Below, piece after piece: positions 18,421-27,383 of a stretch of DNA of 64,000 nt. The notes below the pieces were generated by a model, which saw only the letters and a program-made list of their open reading frames with translations, did no database searches and had not been told where the DNA came from. The position numbers and the translations under genes were made by a program. The stretch is from AP-15 sp963735445 (GTDB lineage Bacteria; Pseudomonadota; Alphaproteobacteria; ATCC43930; CGMCC-115725): positions 52,752-116,751 of the forward strand of contig CAVTLC010000008.1 of the NCBI GenBank assembly GCA_963735445.1. Direction: 5' to 3'. Each line of letters begins with the position of its first letter. The first letter of the stretch is position 1.

Positions 18421-18539
18421 AGGAGAGAGGTCGGAGCCATCCTCCCCCGCTGCTAATTGGTGGGGTGGGAACGGGGCGCAAACCTGCTCGACAGGGTCGG
18501 CGCAGGTGGCAATATGTCGGCCTCCGAGGAGGTACGGTG

Positions 18540-20184
18540 ATGAACGCGACTGGCGCAACCAATCCTTACGAAATTGGACTCGACAAGAATGCGGCCAATT
18601 TCGTGCCATTGACACCGCTCGGCTTTCTGTCGCGCAGCGCTGCCGTGTTTCCAGACCGGGCGGCGGTCGTCTATGGCGAGCGCCGGTATACTTGGCGAGA
18701 AACTTTTGAGCGCTGTCGCCGGCTTGCCGCGGCATTGTCGGCGCACGGGATAGGGCGCGGCGACACCGTCGCCGTTTTGGCGCCGAACGTCCCCGAGGCC
18801 TTCGAGGCGCATTTCGGCGTGCCTATGGCGGGCGCGGTGTTGAACGCGCTTAACATCCGTCTCGACCCGGAAACGATCGCCTTCATCCTCGGTCATGGGG
18901 AGGCAAAGGTGCTGCTGACCGACACCGAATTCGCTCCGGTCGTCAGGGCAGCGCTGGCCAAGCTCGACCGCAAGCCGCTCGTTATCGATATTTGTGATAT
19001 GGCGGGCGCGGGCAGCGGGGAGCGCCTTGGTAAGACGGATTACGAGGAATTTTCTCCGCGTTGGCGATCCGAACTTCGCGCCGCTGATGCCGACTGACGA
19101 ATGGGACGCAATTGCGCTCAATTATACCTCGGGCACCACCGGCAATCCCAAAGGCGTCGTGTATCACCACCGCGGCGCCTATCTCAACGCGCTCGGCAAC
19201 GTCCTCGTCTGGGGAATGCGGCAGCACCCGACTTATCTGTGGACCTTGCCGATGTTTCACTGCAACGGCTGGTGTTTTCCGTGGACGATAACAGCGCTCG
19301 CCGGGACCCATGTCTGCCTGCGACGGGTCGAGGCTGCAGCGATCTACGACGCGATCCGCGGCTACCGGATCACCCATCTTTGCGGTGCTCCGGTGGTCAT
19401 GAACATGCTGCTGAACCCTGGGTCGGGCGTCGACCGCAGGCTCGAGCATCCAGTGGAGATGATGACGGCGGGGGCGTCGCCTCCTGCCGCCGTTATCGAG
19501 AGCATGGAGGGCCTGGGTTTTCGCATCACGCACGTTTACGGACTGACCGAAGTCTACGGGCCGGCGACGGTGTGCGCCTGGCATGACGAATGGGATGCGC
19601 TGCCGATCGAGGAGCGGGGGCAGCTTAAGGCGCGACAGGGCGTCAATTATCCGGTCCTCGACGGGCTGATGGTCGCCGACCCGGAGAATCTCGCGCCGGT
19701 GCCGGCCGATGGTGCGGCGATGGGTGAAATCTTTATGCGCGGCAACATCGTCATGAAGGGATATTTAAAGAACCCGCATGCGACCGAGGAAGCCTTTGCC
19801 GGCGGCTGGTTTCACACCGGCGATCTCGGCGTTGTCCACCCGGACGGCTACATCGAGCTCAAGGACCGCTCGAAGGACATCATCATCTCGGGCGGCGAGA
19901 ATATCTCGACGGTCGAGGTCGAAGGTGCGCTGTACCGCCATCCCGCTGTCATGGAGGCCGCGGTCGTTGCTCGCCCCGACCCGATGTGGGGCGAAACCCC
20001 TTGCGCCTTTGTCACATTGAAACCCGGTGCGACCGCGACCGAGGACGACATCATCGCCTTTTGCCGCGATCACCTCGCCCGGTTCAAGGTCCCGCGCACA
20101 GTGGTGTTTTCGCAATTACCCAAGACCTCGACCGGCAAGATCCAGAAATTCGTCCTCCGTGAAAAGGCAAAGTCGTTACCGTGA
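18540..20184 (+). pseudogene. Acyl-CoA synthetase (AMP-dependent ligase), single frameshift
   Basis: The two frames together give an enzyme of about 547 residues. The N-terminal part runs MNATGATNPYEIGLDKNAANF to about 19035. One extra T in a run of four T near 19050 shifts into the frame holding the P-loop NYTSGTTGNPKGVVYHHRG, the motif HVYGLTEVYGP, GWFHTGDLGV and the C-terminal Lys in PKTSTGKIQKFVLRE. All adenylation and acyl-transfer motifs are present. GAGGAGGTACGGTG precedes the ATG. Such enzymes activate medium or long-chain carboxylates with ATP and CoA. With one homopolymer error the damage could be technical, and repairing one base would restore everything. Confidence 0.85.
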
Positions 20185-20308
20185 GCAAAGAAAGAGCCTT
20201 GGCGAGCGCGCTGCCGCGCGTCCGTGTGTGTTCAGACCCAGGGAAATGTGGTATAGAATGCCTGCCTGAAATCGGCGATCTCACGTTTGGCGCCAGCACT
20301 GCAACGCG

Positions 20309-21370
20309 TTATGGTCCGGACAAGAAGGTTATCGTCAAAGTCTGTCCGTTGGGGCAAACCGCATTTGGCTGGGGTATGCCAAACATCGGCCAAAAGTAGG
20401 CGTTGACGCAGCTAGGCATATTGCCAAAGCAGCTTGCCAGCGGGTTACCACAGTTGCTGGGGTAATCAGCCGCCTCGTAATTGCCATTGGTGAATGGCGG
20501 TCCCTTGCATGTATAAGTCGGTTCACCGCTGCAACTGAGCGAGACTGGAAGATTGTAGGCCGCGCCGCCGGTATTTGCACAGTAGTTGCTGCTCCAGGCC
20601 GCATCTGTGCAGTTCGCAGGAATGACACTGATGTCGTACCAAATGCAGTTGGCGTTGATGCCGACACAAGGGGCAGGCGCGAAATTCGTCTCGACAAGCG
20701 TCTGATTATTCTGCTGCGCCATTGAACAGTCCAAACCTGAGGAGCCCGCACTCATCGCAGCGCAAAAACGTGAGCCGGGGCTCGCAATCGAGTCGGTAAC
20801 CGAGGCATTGCAGGTTCCGCCAGCCGCGATACTGACCGTCAACTGCTTCAACGGCGTCCCGCAGCCCGCGCCCCAAGTGATGGTGGAACCGGCTTGCGGC
20901 GAAAACCCGACGTAAATTGTTTTGCCGGTGCTGTTTACGATGCTGACATTGCCAGCTCCGGCTGTCGTCAAAGAGCCAGGCTGACACGCTTTTGTCGCGA
21001 TCGCTCGGAGACGCGGATCCGAAATCGGAAAAATCCTACCGGTTTTCGTATTTTTGAATTGTGGTTCGGTTACCCCGCCTTGTGGGCAGACCAAAGCCAG
21101 ATCGGTGTCGAAGCTTTGATTTGATCCGCTCAAGTTTATCACAGTCGGATTTTCGGAATCTTTGGCCCATGCCGGATTACTCACGGGAAATAAACTGAGC
21201 GTTAGGAGTGTGAGCCCGACACGGCCGGCGGCGGCTGCGCCTGAACGGCAAGAAGAGCCTCGCTCCATAAATGTCAGGAATTTACGAAGCCACCCGTTGG
21301 ATGGTTGCGGGCCACTGCAGAGCGTGATGCTGTTCGCTATGACTGTCATCGAGCCAAATTTGCTCCTCAT
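20309..21370 (-). CDS. Secreted thaumatin-like Cys-rich protein
   Basis: The product is up to 353 residues. The start is uncertain: 21370, or ATG at 21268, which puts the signal peptide (AAAAGRVGLTLLTLSLFPVSNPAWA) right at the N-terminus. The predicted mature chain has 16 cysteines. Three blocks follow thaumatin topology: a first strand pair VSIVNSTGKTIYVGF, a central WYDISVI...YNLPVSLSC comparable to 'D.YDVS...YN.P', and a final VCPNGQTLTITF comparable to 'C.....Y.VTFCP'. Two cysteines lie before the domain, so disulfide pairing need not equal that of plant proteins. By eye the gene is clearly less GC-rich than its neighbours, suggesting transfer. Function is unknown. A thaumatin fold would suggest a glucan-binding or defence-type extracellular role. 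Confidence 0.6.
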   Translation of the reverse strand: MRSKFGSMTVIANSITLCSGPQPSNGWLRKFLTFMERGSSCRSGAAAAGRVGLTLLTLSLFPVSNPAWAKDSENPTVINLSGSNQSFDTDLALVCPQGGVTEPQFKNTKTGRIFPISDPRLRAIATKACQPGSLTTAGAGNVSIVNSTGKTIYVGFSPQAGSTITWGAGCGTPLKQLTVSIAAGGTCNASVTDSIASPGSRFCAAMSAGSSGLDCSMAQQNNQTLVETNFAPAPCVGINANCIWYDISVIPANCTDAAWSSNYCANTGGAAYNLPVSLSCSGEPTYTCKGPPFTNGNYEAADYPSNCGNPLASCFGNMPSCVNAYFWPMFGIPQPNAVCPNGQTLTITFLSGP

Positions 21371-21833
21371 TCAGGATCTCTAAGCATAACCGCGTCCTTT
21401 GCCAATTCAACCAAAAGATGAATTTTTGGTTATCTGTGCGAATCGTGGTTTTGGCCGCTGTCGTCACGATCCGCTGTGCAGTCCGTAGAAACCTTGTGGT
21501 GTCGAGACCGGAAAAACCGGAGCGTCGATCCCGGCGCACCGCCATGATCCCGCCATGACCGGTGTCGCCATCCATGATCACCGGGATCGACACGCTGTCG
21601 GCGATCCAGCCCGCGATCGTCACGCATTCCGTCATGGTCGCAGTGCCGACATCGGCCAGACCGGTATAGGCGCCAACCACCCCGCCGGTGCCGACAAACA
21701 ACGCCTCGCAACCCGCCTTCTCCATGATCCGGGCATGCGCGGCGCTCGGCGGATGGAGAACGGCCAGAACCTTGTCCCGGCGATGGATAAGTTCCTGAAG
21801 GCGCGCCGATCTTGATTGTGGCTTTGCGCTCAT
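21282..21833 (-). pseudogene. N-terminal third of an isocitrate lyase/PEP mutase family enzyme, 3' end lost
   Basis: From the ATG at 21833 about 101 residues match the lyase family: RLQELIHRRDKVLAVLHPPSAAHARIMEKAG, ALFVGTGG, then SIPVIMDGDTGHGG with the metal-binding Asp. At about 21531 the similarity stops after GIMAVRR. The frame continues with unrelated sequence to 21282, overlapping the start of the thaumatin-like gene. The C-terminal two thirds with the remaining active-site residues are missing, so this is a truncated gene. The junction lies about 160 bases from the low-GC secreted-protein gene, consistent with that segment having replaced the rest. Confidence 0.75.
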
Positions 21834-22048
21834 GACGGTCCCCCAGTTTTGCGCGTCCGGGAACCATAATAACGCAAACGACCACACGGTGCCGATTTCG
21901 CCTACTCGCGGTCCTGCCTGGGTTTTAAGGTCGCCCTCTGTATCGATCCAGCTCAGCAATCGCTAATGCGGGAATCTTTAAGCCGGAAGAAGCACTGCGA
22001 TACGGTCGCTCCGGTCCGGATCGAACTCGGATCTGACTTGTCGCTGCT

Positions 22049-22384
22049 TCAGCGGCCCTGTCGCCCATGGTCGGCGGGGTAATTTCCCGGCGGCAAGTTA
22101 TCGAGGAAATCGATAAACTTGGCGATCCAGGTGTTGTTGACCCCATCAGGATGCGAGGCTTTGGCGGCGTTCCAGGCCGCGCCGATGGATGCGTTGGTAA
22201 TGCCGCGGCGGCGCGCCAGACCGAGCGCCCGCTGCAAATCGGTCTCACCAAGCGTGCGTCTCAATCCCGGCTGGTCGGCCGCGACCGGGTTCGGCCAGCC
22301 GGTACGACCAACCATTGGCAGGCCGATTTTGCAGGCGCCCTGCATTTGTTGCAGAAGCCAGGCCACCGTATCCGCGTTGGTCAT
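22049..22384 (-). CDS. Hypothetical protein, 111 residues
   Basis: The frame starts MTNADTVAWLLQQMQGACKIGLP at an ATG preceded by GGAAGGCGAGATCGA, a good ribosome binding site. The sequence looks helical and soluble and has Trp residues spaced through it (TGWPNP, AAWNAAKA, NNTWIAKFIDFLDNLPPG). No signal peptide or membrane segment. I do not recognise a family. It sits between the truncated lyase and the alcohol dehydrogenase, on the opposite strand to the latter. Coding status rests on composition and the ribosome binding site. Confidence 0.5.
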   Translation of the reverse strand: MTNADTVAWLLQQMQGACKIGLPMVGRTGWPNPVAADQPGLRRTLGETDLQRALGLARRRGITNASIGAAWNAAKASHPDGVNNTWIAKFIDFLDNLPPGNYPADHGRQGR

Positions 22385-22653
22385 TCGATCTCGCCTTCCG
22401 TACCGAGGATTGCGAGAAGGATAATTCCGAACGCTTTATCTATGCGGAATATTCGCGGTTAATTTACCACGAATATTTGAGATGTTACTGACGACCCGGA
22501 TTTTCGGTCTGACCCCGGCGGCATTAGACCGGGCGGGCGCAGGCGTCGTTGACAGCCCCCAGGGCAAATTCAGCCGGATTTCCGATAGAGAATCTATCCG
22601 GGAATTTCCGCTAAAGTGGCGATCCAATATCATCAGTTTGGGGATGAGGGGCG

Positions 22654-23682
22654 ATGAGAGCCTTTCACATTGATCGCTTTGGCAGCGTTGGCGGGATCGT
22701 CCGGCGATCGAGCGATGATCCCCGACCCGGACCAAACGAAATCCTGATGCGGGTGCGGGCGAGTTCGCTCAATTACCGCGATCTGATGGTGCTCAAGGGC
22801 GGCGGTCGCGGGCCGACCAAGCTCGGTGTCGTGCCGTTGAGCGATGGCGCCGGCGAAGTCGCCGCCATTGGCGAGCGCGTGACGCGGGTCAAGGTTGGCG
22901 ATCGGATCATCCCGACGTTTCATCCGCGCTGGTTCGGCGGGCCGATCAGCCCGGATTATCTGACCGACCGGCTCGGCGCCAATCTCGACGGGATGCTCGC
23001 CGAGTACGCGGTGCTGAACGAGGAAGCGCTGGTGACGATGCCGGACCACCTCTCGTTTGAGGAGGCCGCCACTCTGCCGTGCGCGGCGGTGACCGCCTGG
23101 GTGGCGCTGACCGGTCATCGCCGGGTGACCGCCGGTGACACGGTGCTGACGCTGGGATCGGGCGGCGTGTCGGTCTTTGCGCTACAATTCGCTCGAATGT
23201 TGGGGGCTCGGGTGATCGCCACGACGTCGAGCCCGGAAAAAGCCGAGCGGCTCAAGGCGCTTGGGGCGTCCGATGTGGTCAATTACCGCGAGACACCGGA
23301 TTGGGACGAGCAGGTGCGCGCCCTGACCGACGGCCGCGGTGTCGATTGCGTCGTCGAAATCGGTGGGCCGGGGACGATCGCGATGTCGCTCAAAGCACTG
23401 GCCGTCGGCGGCCATGTCAGCCTGATTGGAGCAAGCCTGTCATCAGCCGGAACCGGGCTCGATCCGTTATTGCTGACCGGCCGCGGCATCACTCTTGCCG
23501 CGATCAGCGTCGGCAGCCGCGCGGATTTCGAAGCGATGAACCGCGCCGTCGCCATGCATCGCCTGCGCCCGGTGATCGACCGCGTCTTCCCGTTCGCCGA
23601 TGCAAAGGAAGCTTATCGCCATTTCGAAGCGCGCGGCCATTTCGGCAAGGTCGTAATCACGCACGGCGGATCAGCCGGATAG
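22654..23682 (+). CDS. NAD(P)-dependent alcohol dehydrogenase / quinone oxidoreductase-type MDR protein
   Basis: The product is 342 residues of the medium-chain dehydrogenase/reductase superfamily. The N-terminal GroES-like domain has SSLNYRDLMVLKG where zinc enzymes carry a Cys ligand, so it is probably zinc-free. The Rossmann domain carries TVLTLGSGGVSVFALQFARMLGARV and the downstream SPEKAERLKALGASDVVNYRETPDW. HFGKVVI ends the protein as usual. GATGAGGGGCG precedes the ATG. Substrate is not predictable. The following prolyl oligopeptidase lies 120 bases downstream. Confidence 0.85.
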   Translation: MRAFHIDRFGSVGGIVRRSSDDPRPGPNEILMRVRASSLNYRDLMVLKGGGRGPTKLGVVPLSDGAGEVAAIGERVTRVKVGDRIIPTFHPRWFGGPISPDYLTDRLGANLDGMLAEYAVLNEEALVTMPDHLSFEEAATLPCAAVTAWVALTGHRRVTAGDTVLTLGSGGVSVFALQFARMLGARVIATTSSPEKAERLKALGASDVVNYRETPDWDEQVRALTDGRGVDCVVEIGGPGTIAMSLKALAVGGHVSLIGASLSSAGTGLDPLLLTGRGITLAAISVGSRADFEAMNRAVAMHRLRPVIDRVFPFADAKEAYRHFEARGHFGKVVITHGGSAG

Positions 23683-23802
23683 AGGCCGGCCTCCAAGCGT
23701 TCTCGGATTGATTGCCGGAGGGCGGCAAGCTGGCAATGGCGCCGCAGCCTTCGCGGTCGGTGTAGAGTTGGATTGTGATTGGACCCATTGCGGGGAGCGC
23801 TG

Positions 23803-25866
23803 ATGATTGATCCGCGGCCGACGCTCGAAGCACCCGACGACGACCCCTATCTGTGGCTCGAAGAGATCGACGGCGAGCGGGCGCTGGCTTGGGTCGAGGC
23901 GCAAAACGCGGCGACCTTGACGCGGTTTGCCGATCGGCGTTTTGCCGCCGATCGCGACACCTTGGCGGCGATCTTCGATCGGCCCGACAACCTGCCATTG
24001 ATTGCGAGGCGCGGTCCCCGGGTCTTCAATTTCTGGAAGGATGCAGAACATCCCCGCGGTCTGTGGCGGACGACCACGCTCGACAGCTACCGCAGTGCGG
24101 CGCCGGAGTGGGAGATTCTGCTCGACCTCGACGCGTTGGCAACGCGAGAAGCCGAAGACTGGACCTGGAGCGGTGCTGCCACACTCCCGGGCAGTCATGA
24201 CCGCGCCCTCGTGATGCTGTCGCGCGGCGGCGCCGATGCGGTGGTGTTACGCGAATTCGACCTCGCCTTGCGCGATTTCGTTCCCGGTGGTTTCACGCTA
24301 CCGGAGGCCAAGGGCGGCGCCGCCTGGCTCGATCGCGACACCTTGCTGCTATCCTCGGCCTTTGGCGAAGGGATGGCGACCAGTTCGGGTTACGCGCGCA
24401 CCGTGCGGCTGTGGCGGCGGGGAACCGACCCGCTTGCGGCGCCGGTGATTTTCGAGACCGATCCCGCAAACATGGCGGTGGGGGCCGATCTTGACCGCGA
24501 CGCCGGGTATGTCTGGTTTTCCGAGCGGCTCGGCTTCTTCGACGAGATCGTCTGGATCGGCGACGCCACCGGCCCCAAGACCCGGATCGAGGTGCCAACC
24601 GACGCGTCGGTCACCTGGCATCGCGGCTGGCTCGCGGCCAAGCGCCGGACGCCCTGGACCATCGGAGACGAAACCTATCCGCCGGACACCGTTCTCGGCA
24701 TCTCGTTTGCGGCTTTCCTCGCCGGAGACCGTCATTTCACGAAGCTGTTCGAGCCCGCTGAGCGCCGCGCATTGCAGAGCTTCTTCTGGTGCGGCAGCCG
24801 GCTCATTCTGTCGGTCCTCGACGACCTAAGGCCAGTCTTCGAAGCACTAACCCCGTCCGAAGCCGGCTGGGGGCGCGAGCGCATCAGCGGATTGCCCGAA
24901 CTCGGTGTCGCCAACGCCTGGCCATTGGATGTGCGGGAGGACGAGTCGAATGGCGATCTGCTCGCCAGCGCACAGGACCCGTTGACCCCAGCCTCGCTGT
25001 TTCTGGTGCGCCCGGCGGCCGCCCCGGAACTGCTGAAGCGGGCGCCGCAAGCCTTTGACCCATCCGGCCTCGTCGTGAGCCGGCACGAGGCGACTTCCGC
25101 CGATGGCACTCGGATTCCCTACACCCAGGTGGGCCCGCCGGGAGAGACCGGCGAGGCGCCTGTCCATCTTTCGGGTTATGGCGGGTTTGGCATCTCCGAC
25201 CTGCCCTACTACAATTCTGCTGTCGGCAAACTCTGGCTCGAACGGGGCGGCACCGGCGTCGTCGCCAATATCAGGGGCGGCGGCGAGTTCGGCACTCGCT
25301 GGCATGATGCCGGGCGCAGGGAAGGCAAGCGCCTGTCGCACGACGATTTTGCCGCGGTCGCCGCCGATCTCGTTCGGCGAGGCGTAACCCGGCCCGGCCG
25401 TATCGCTGCCGAGGGCGGTTCCAATGGCGGCATCCTGATCACCAACATGCTGACCCGTTATCCGGAGCGGTTTGGCGCGCTGTTCTGCACGATCCCGCTG
25501 ATCGATATGCGCCGCTACACGAAGCTGCATGCCGGCGCCAGCTGGATTGCCGAATATGGCGACCCCGATAATCCCGAGGACTGGCGGTTTCTAAAAGAGA
25601 TCTCTGCCTATCATACCGCGGTCCCGGGCCGCCATTACCCACCGATCCTGATCGCGACGAGCCGCCGCGACGATCGCGTGCACCCCGGCCATGCCCGCAA
25701 AATGGCGGCGAAACTGCAGGCAATGGGTTACGAGGCTTATTTCTATGAGCCTGCTGCCGGTGGTCACGGCTATGGCAAGGACAATCGCGAGCGCGCCGCC
25801 TTTACCGCTCTCGGCTACAATTTCATGCGCCGCGCTATCGGCTGGGACGCGACAGATAGAGGGTAA
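23803..25866 (+). CDS. Prolyl oligopeptidase family serine peptidase (S9)
   Basis: The product is 687 residues from the ATG at 23803, chosen because GCGGGGAGCGCTG precedes it. A TTG eight codons earlier keeps the frame but lacks a binding site. An N-terminal beta-propeller (DDDPYLWLEEIDGERALAWV opening, typical of the family) precedes the alpha/beta hydrolase domain. The triad is visible: Ser540 in EGGSNGG, Asp623/624 in SRRDDRVHPGH and His655 in GGHGYG. GGGEFGTRWHDAGRR is the family oxyanion-region motif. Family length is about 690. No signal peptide, so a cytosolic peptidase cutting after Pro or a related residue in short peptides. Confidence 0.88.
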   Translation: MIDPRPTLEAPDDDPYLWLEEIDGERALAWVEAQNAATLTRFADRRFAADRDTLAAIFDRPDNLPLIARRGPRVFNFWKDAEHPRGLWRTTTLDSYRSAAPEWEILLDLDALATREAEDWTWSGAATLPGSHDRALVMLSRGGADAVVLREFDLALRDFVPGGFTLPEAKGGAAWLDRDTLLLSSAFGEGMATSSGYARTVRLWRRGTDPLAAPVIFETDPANMAVGADLDRDAGYVWFSERLGFFDEIVWIGDATGPKTRIEVPTDASVTWHRGWLAAKRRTPWTIGDETYPPDTVLGISFAAFLAGDRHFTKLFEPAERRALQSFFWCGSRLILSVLDDLRPVFEALTPSEAGWGRERISGLPELGVANAWPLDVREDESNGDLLASAQDPLTPASLFLVRPAAAPELLKRAPQAFDPSGLVVSRHEATSADGTRIPYTQVGPPGETGEAPVHLSGYGGFGISDLPYYNSAVGKLWLERGGTGVVANIRGGGEFGTRWHDAGRREGKRLSHDDFAAVAADLVRRGVTRPGRIAAEGGSNGGILITNMLTRYPERFGALFCTIPLIDMRRYTKLHAGASWIAEYGDPDNPEDWRFLKEISAYHTAVPGRHYPPILIATSRRDDRVHPGHARKMAAKLQAMGYEAYFYEPAAGGHGYGKDNRERAAFTALGYNFMRRAIGWDATDRG

Positions 25867-25988
25867 TGCACCCGCCGCTATCGCAGTGTGATTGAAAGCG
25901 CTGTGCTACGGGCAGCCCGCAAATCATTGCCGCCGCGATCGCCGGAACAGAATAAGCTTCGCCAAGTAAGCGGAGGAGAGAGCCCGCC

Positions 25989-26495
25989 ATGAAAGTCGGC
26001 CTTTTTATCAACACGCAGTTTCCCGAGGGCATCAGCCTCTCGGAGCGTGTCCCGGAGATGATTGCCCAGGTGCGCGCGGCGCACGAAGCCCGGTTCGCCT
26101 CGCTGTGGTTCCCGCACCACTGGCTGACCCACCCGCTGCAAATGCTGCAGATCACCCCGGTCATGGGCGACAGCGCAGGCGCATGCGCACGGCATGACGA
26201 TCGGGCCGAATATCCTGATCCTGCCGCCGCTCAACCCGGTGCATGTCGCCGAGGAAGCCGCCACCCTCGACGTGCTAACCGGCGGCAACTTTATCCTCGG
26301 CTTGGGATTGGGCTATCGCCAGCCGGAGTTCGATGCCTTCGGTATTCCGCTCAGCGAGCGCGCGCCGCGGTTCAACGAAAGTATCGCGCTGATGCGGCGG
26401 CTTGTGGACCGAAGACCGGGTCACCCATCGCGGCCGCTTCTACACCGTCAATGACGCGGGCATCAGCGCCAAGCCGGTTCAACGCGGCATCACGG
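25989..26495 (+). pseudogene. Luciferase-like (LLM) flavin-dependent oxidoreductase, frameshifted and cut off
   Basis: The opening MKVGLFINTQFPEGISLSERVPEMIAQVRAAHEARF and LWFPHHW are typical for the F420/FMN luciferase-like family. The frame shifts near 26170 into MTIGPNILILPPLNPVHVAEEAATLDVLTGGNFILGLGLGYRQPEFDAFG, and again near 26400 into WTEDRVTHRGRFYTVNDAGISAKPVQ. At about 26495, after roughly 165 of an expected 340 residues, similarity ends and aminotransferase sequence begins. CGGAGGAGAGAGCCCGCC precedes the ATG. Two shifts plus a deletion junction mark a dead gene. Confidence 0.8.
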
Positions 26496-27149
26496 CGTCT
26501 TGTTAATTTTCGCCGAGGTCGTGACCGGGTTTCGCGTGTCGCCGGGTGGGGCGCAGGCCGAATACGGCATCACTCCCGATCTGACGACCCTCGCCAAGAT
26601 CTTGGCGGGTGGCCTGCCGGGCGGTGCGGTCGCCGGCGAAAGGACATCCTCGACCTGCTCGACTTTCAGGTGACCAAGGCCGCCGATCGCGAAAAGATCG
26701 CTCATCCCGGCACCTTCAACGCCAACCCTCTGTCGGCTGCGGCGGGTGAGGCGGCATTGGAGATCGTCGGCACGACGGACGCATGCGCCCGAGCCAACCG
26801 CTATGGCGAGACGCTGCGCCGCCACATCAACGAAGTGTTCGAGGAAGAGCGGGTGCCGTGGGTCGCTTACGGCACCTTCTCGATGCTGCATATCTTCACG
26901 AACCCCGACCGTGTCCCGCTCAAGCCCACCGAGTTCGACCCGTATCAACAGCCCACCGCCGCTCTGACTGGCAAACGCCAGGCCGATGTCGTTCAGAAAT
27001 TGCGGCTGGCGATGATGACGAACGGTGTCGATTTCAGCGCCAGCCCCGGCGGCCTCGTTTCCGCCACCCACAGCGAGGCGGAACTCGAAGACACCATTGC
27101 GGCATTGCGCAGGGCCGTCCACATGCTGAAACAAGAGGGCGAGATCTAA
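26496..27149 (+). pseudogene. C-terminal half of a class III aminotransferase (glutamate-1-semialdehyde aminomutase type)
   Basis: The sequence starts abruptly at the junction with the luciferase-like fragment: GVLLIFAEVVTGFRVSPGGAQ, then TTLAKILAGGLPGGAVAG with the PLP lysine, then after a one-base shift near 26640 KDILDLLDF, HPGTFNANPLSAAAGEAALE and the C-terminal domain to 27149. The Asp that normally contacts the PLP ring nitrogen (DEVVTGF) is Ala here (AEVVTGF). The N-terminal half is absent. The piece is best explained by one deletion fusing two formerly separate genes. Confidence 0.8.
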
Positions 27150-27205
27150 GCCGGTCCACCGCGAGGCTGTCCCAAACCGCCACATCGGAGCTGCTGCAAC
27201 TCCTT

Positions 27206-27268
27206 CGTCATACCGGCGGAGGCCGGTATCGATGGCGGAGGTGGATCCCGACCTTCGTCGGGATGACG
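27206..27268. repeat. Palindromic intergenic repeat (REP-like)
   Basis: An imperfect palindrome: CGTCATACCGGCGGAGGCCG at the left pairs with CGACCTTCGTCGGGATGACG at the right, with GTATCGATG and GTGGATCC in the middle. Same general type as the repeat at 18308, in the gap between the aminotransferase fragment and the Lhr gene. Confidence 0.65.
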
Positions 27269-27383
27269 GCACGGGTCTTAAACACTTGTGAAGCTTGGCT
27301 CCGTCGGCCTTGCTCCTATGTTAAAGTGCTCTGCGGCTGGCAACGATTAGTCGCCGCGAAAATCTGCCTATCTGATCCGGATC

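Noticed and set aside
22000..22040. tRNA T-arm-like string (minus strand GAGTTCGATCC)
   Set aside because: No paired T stem of five bases, and no acceptor, D or anticodon arms around it.
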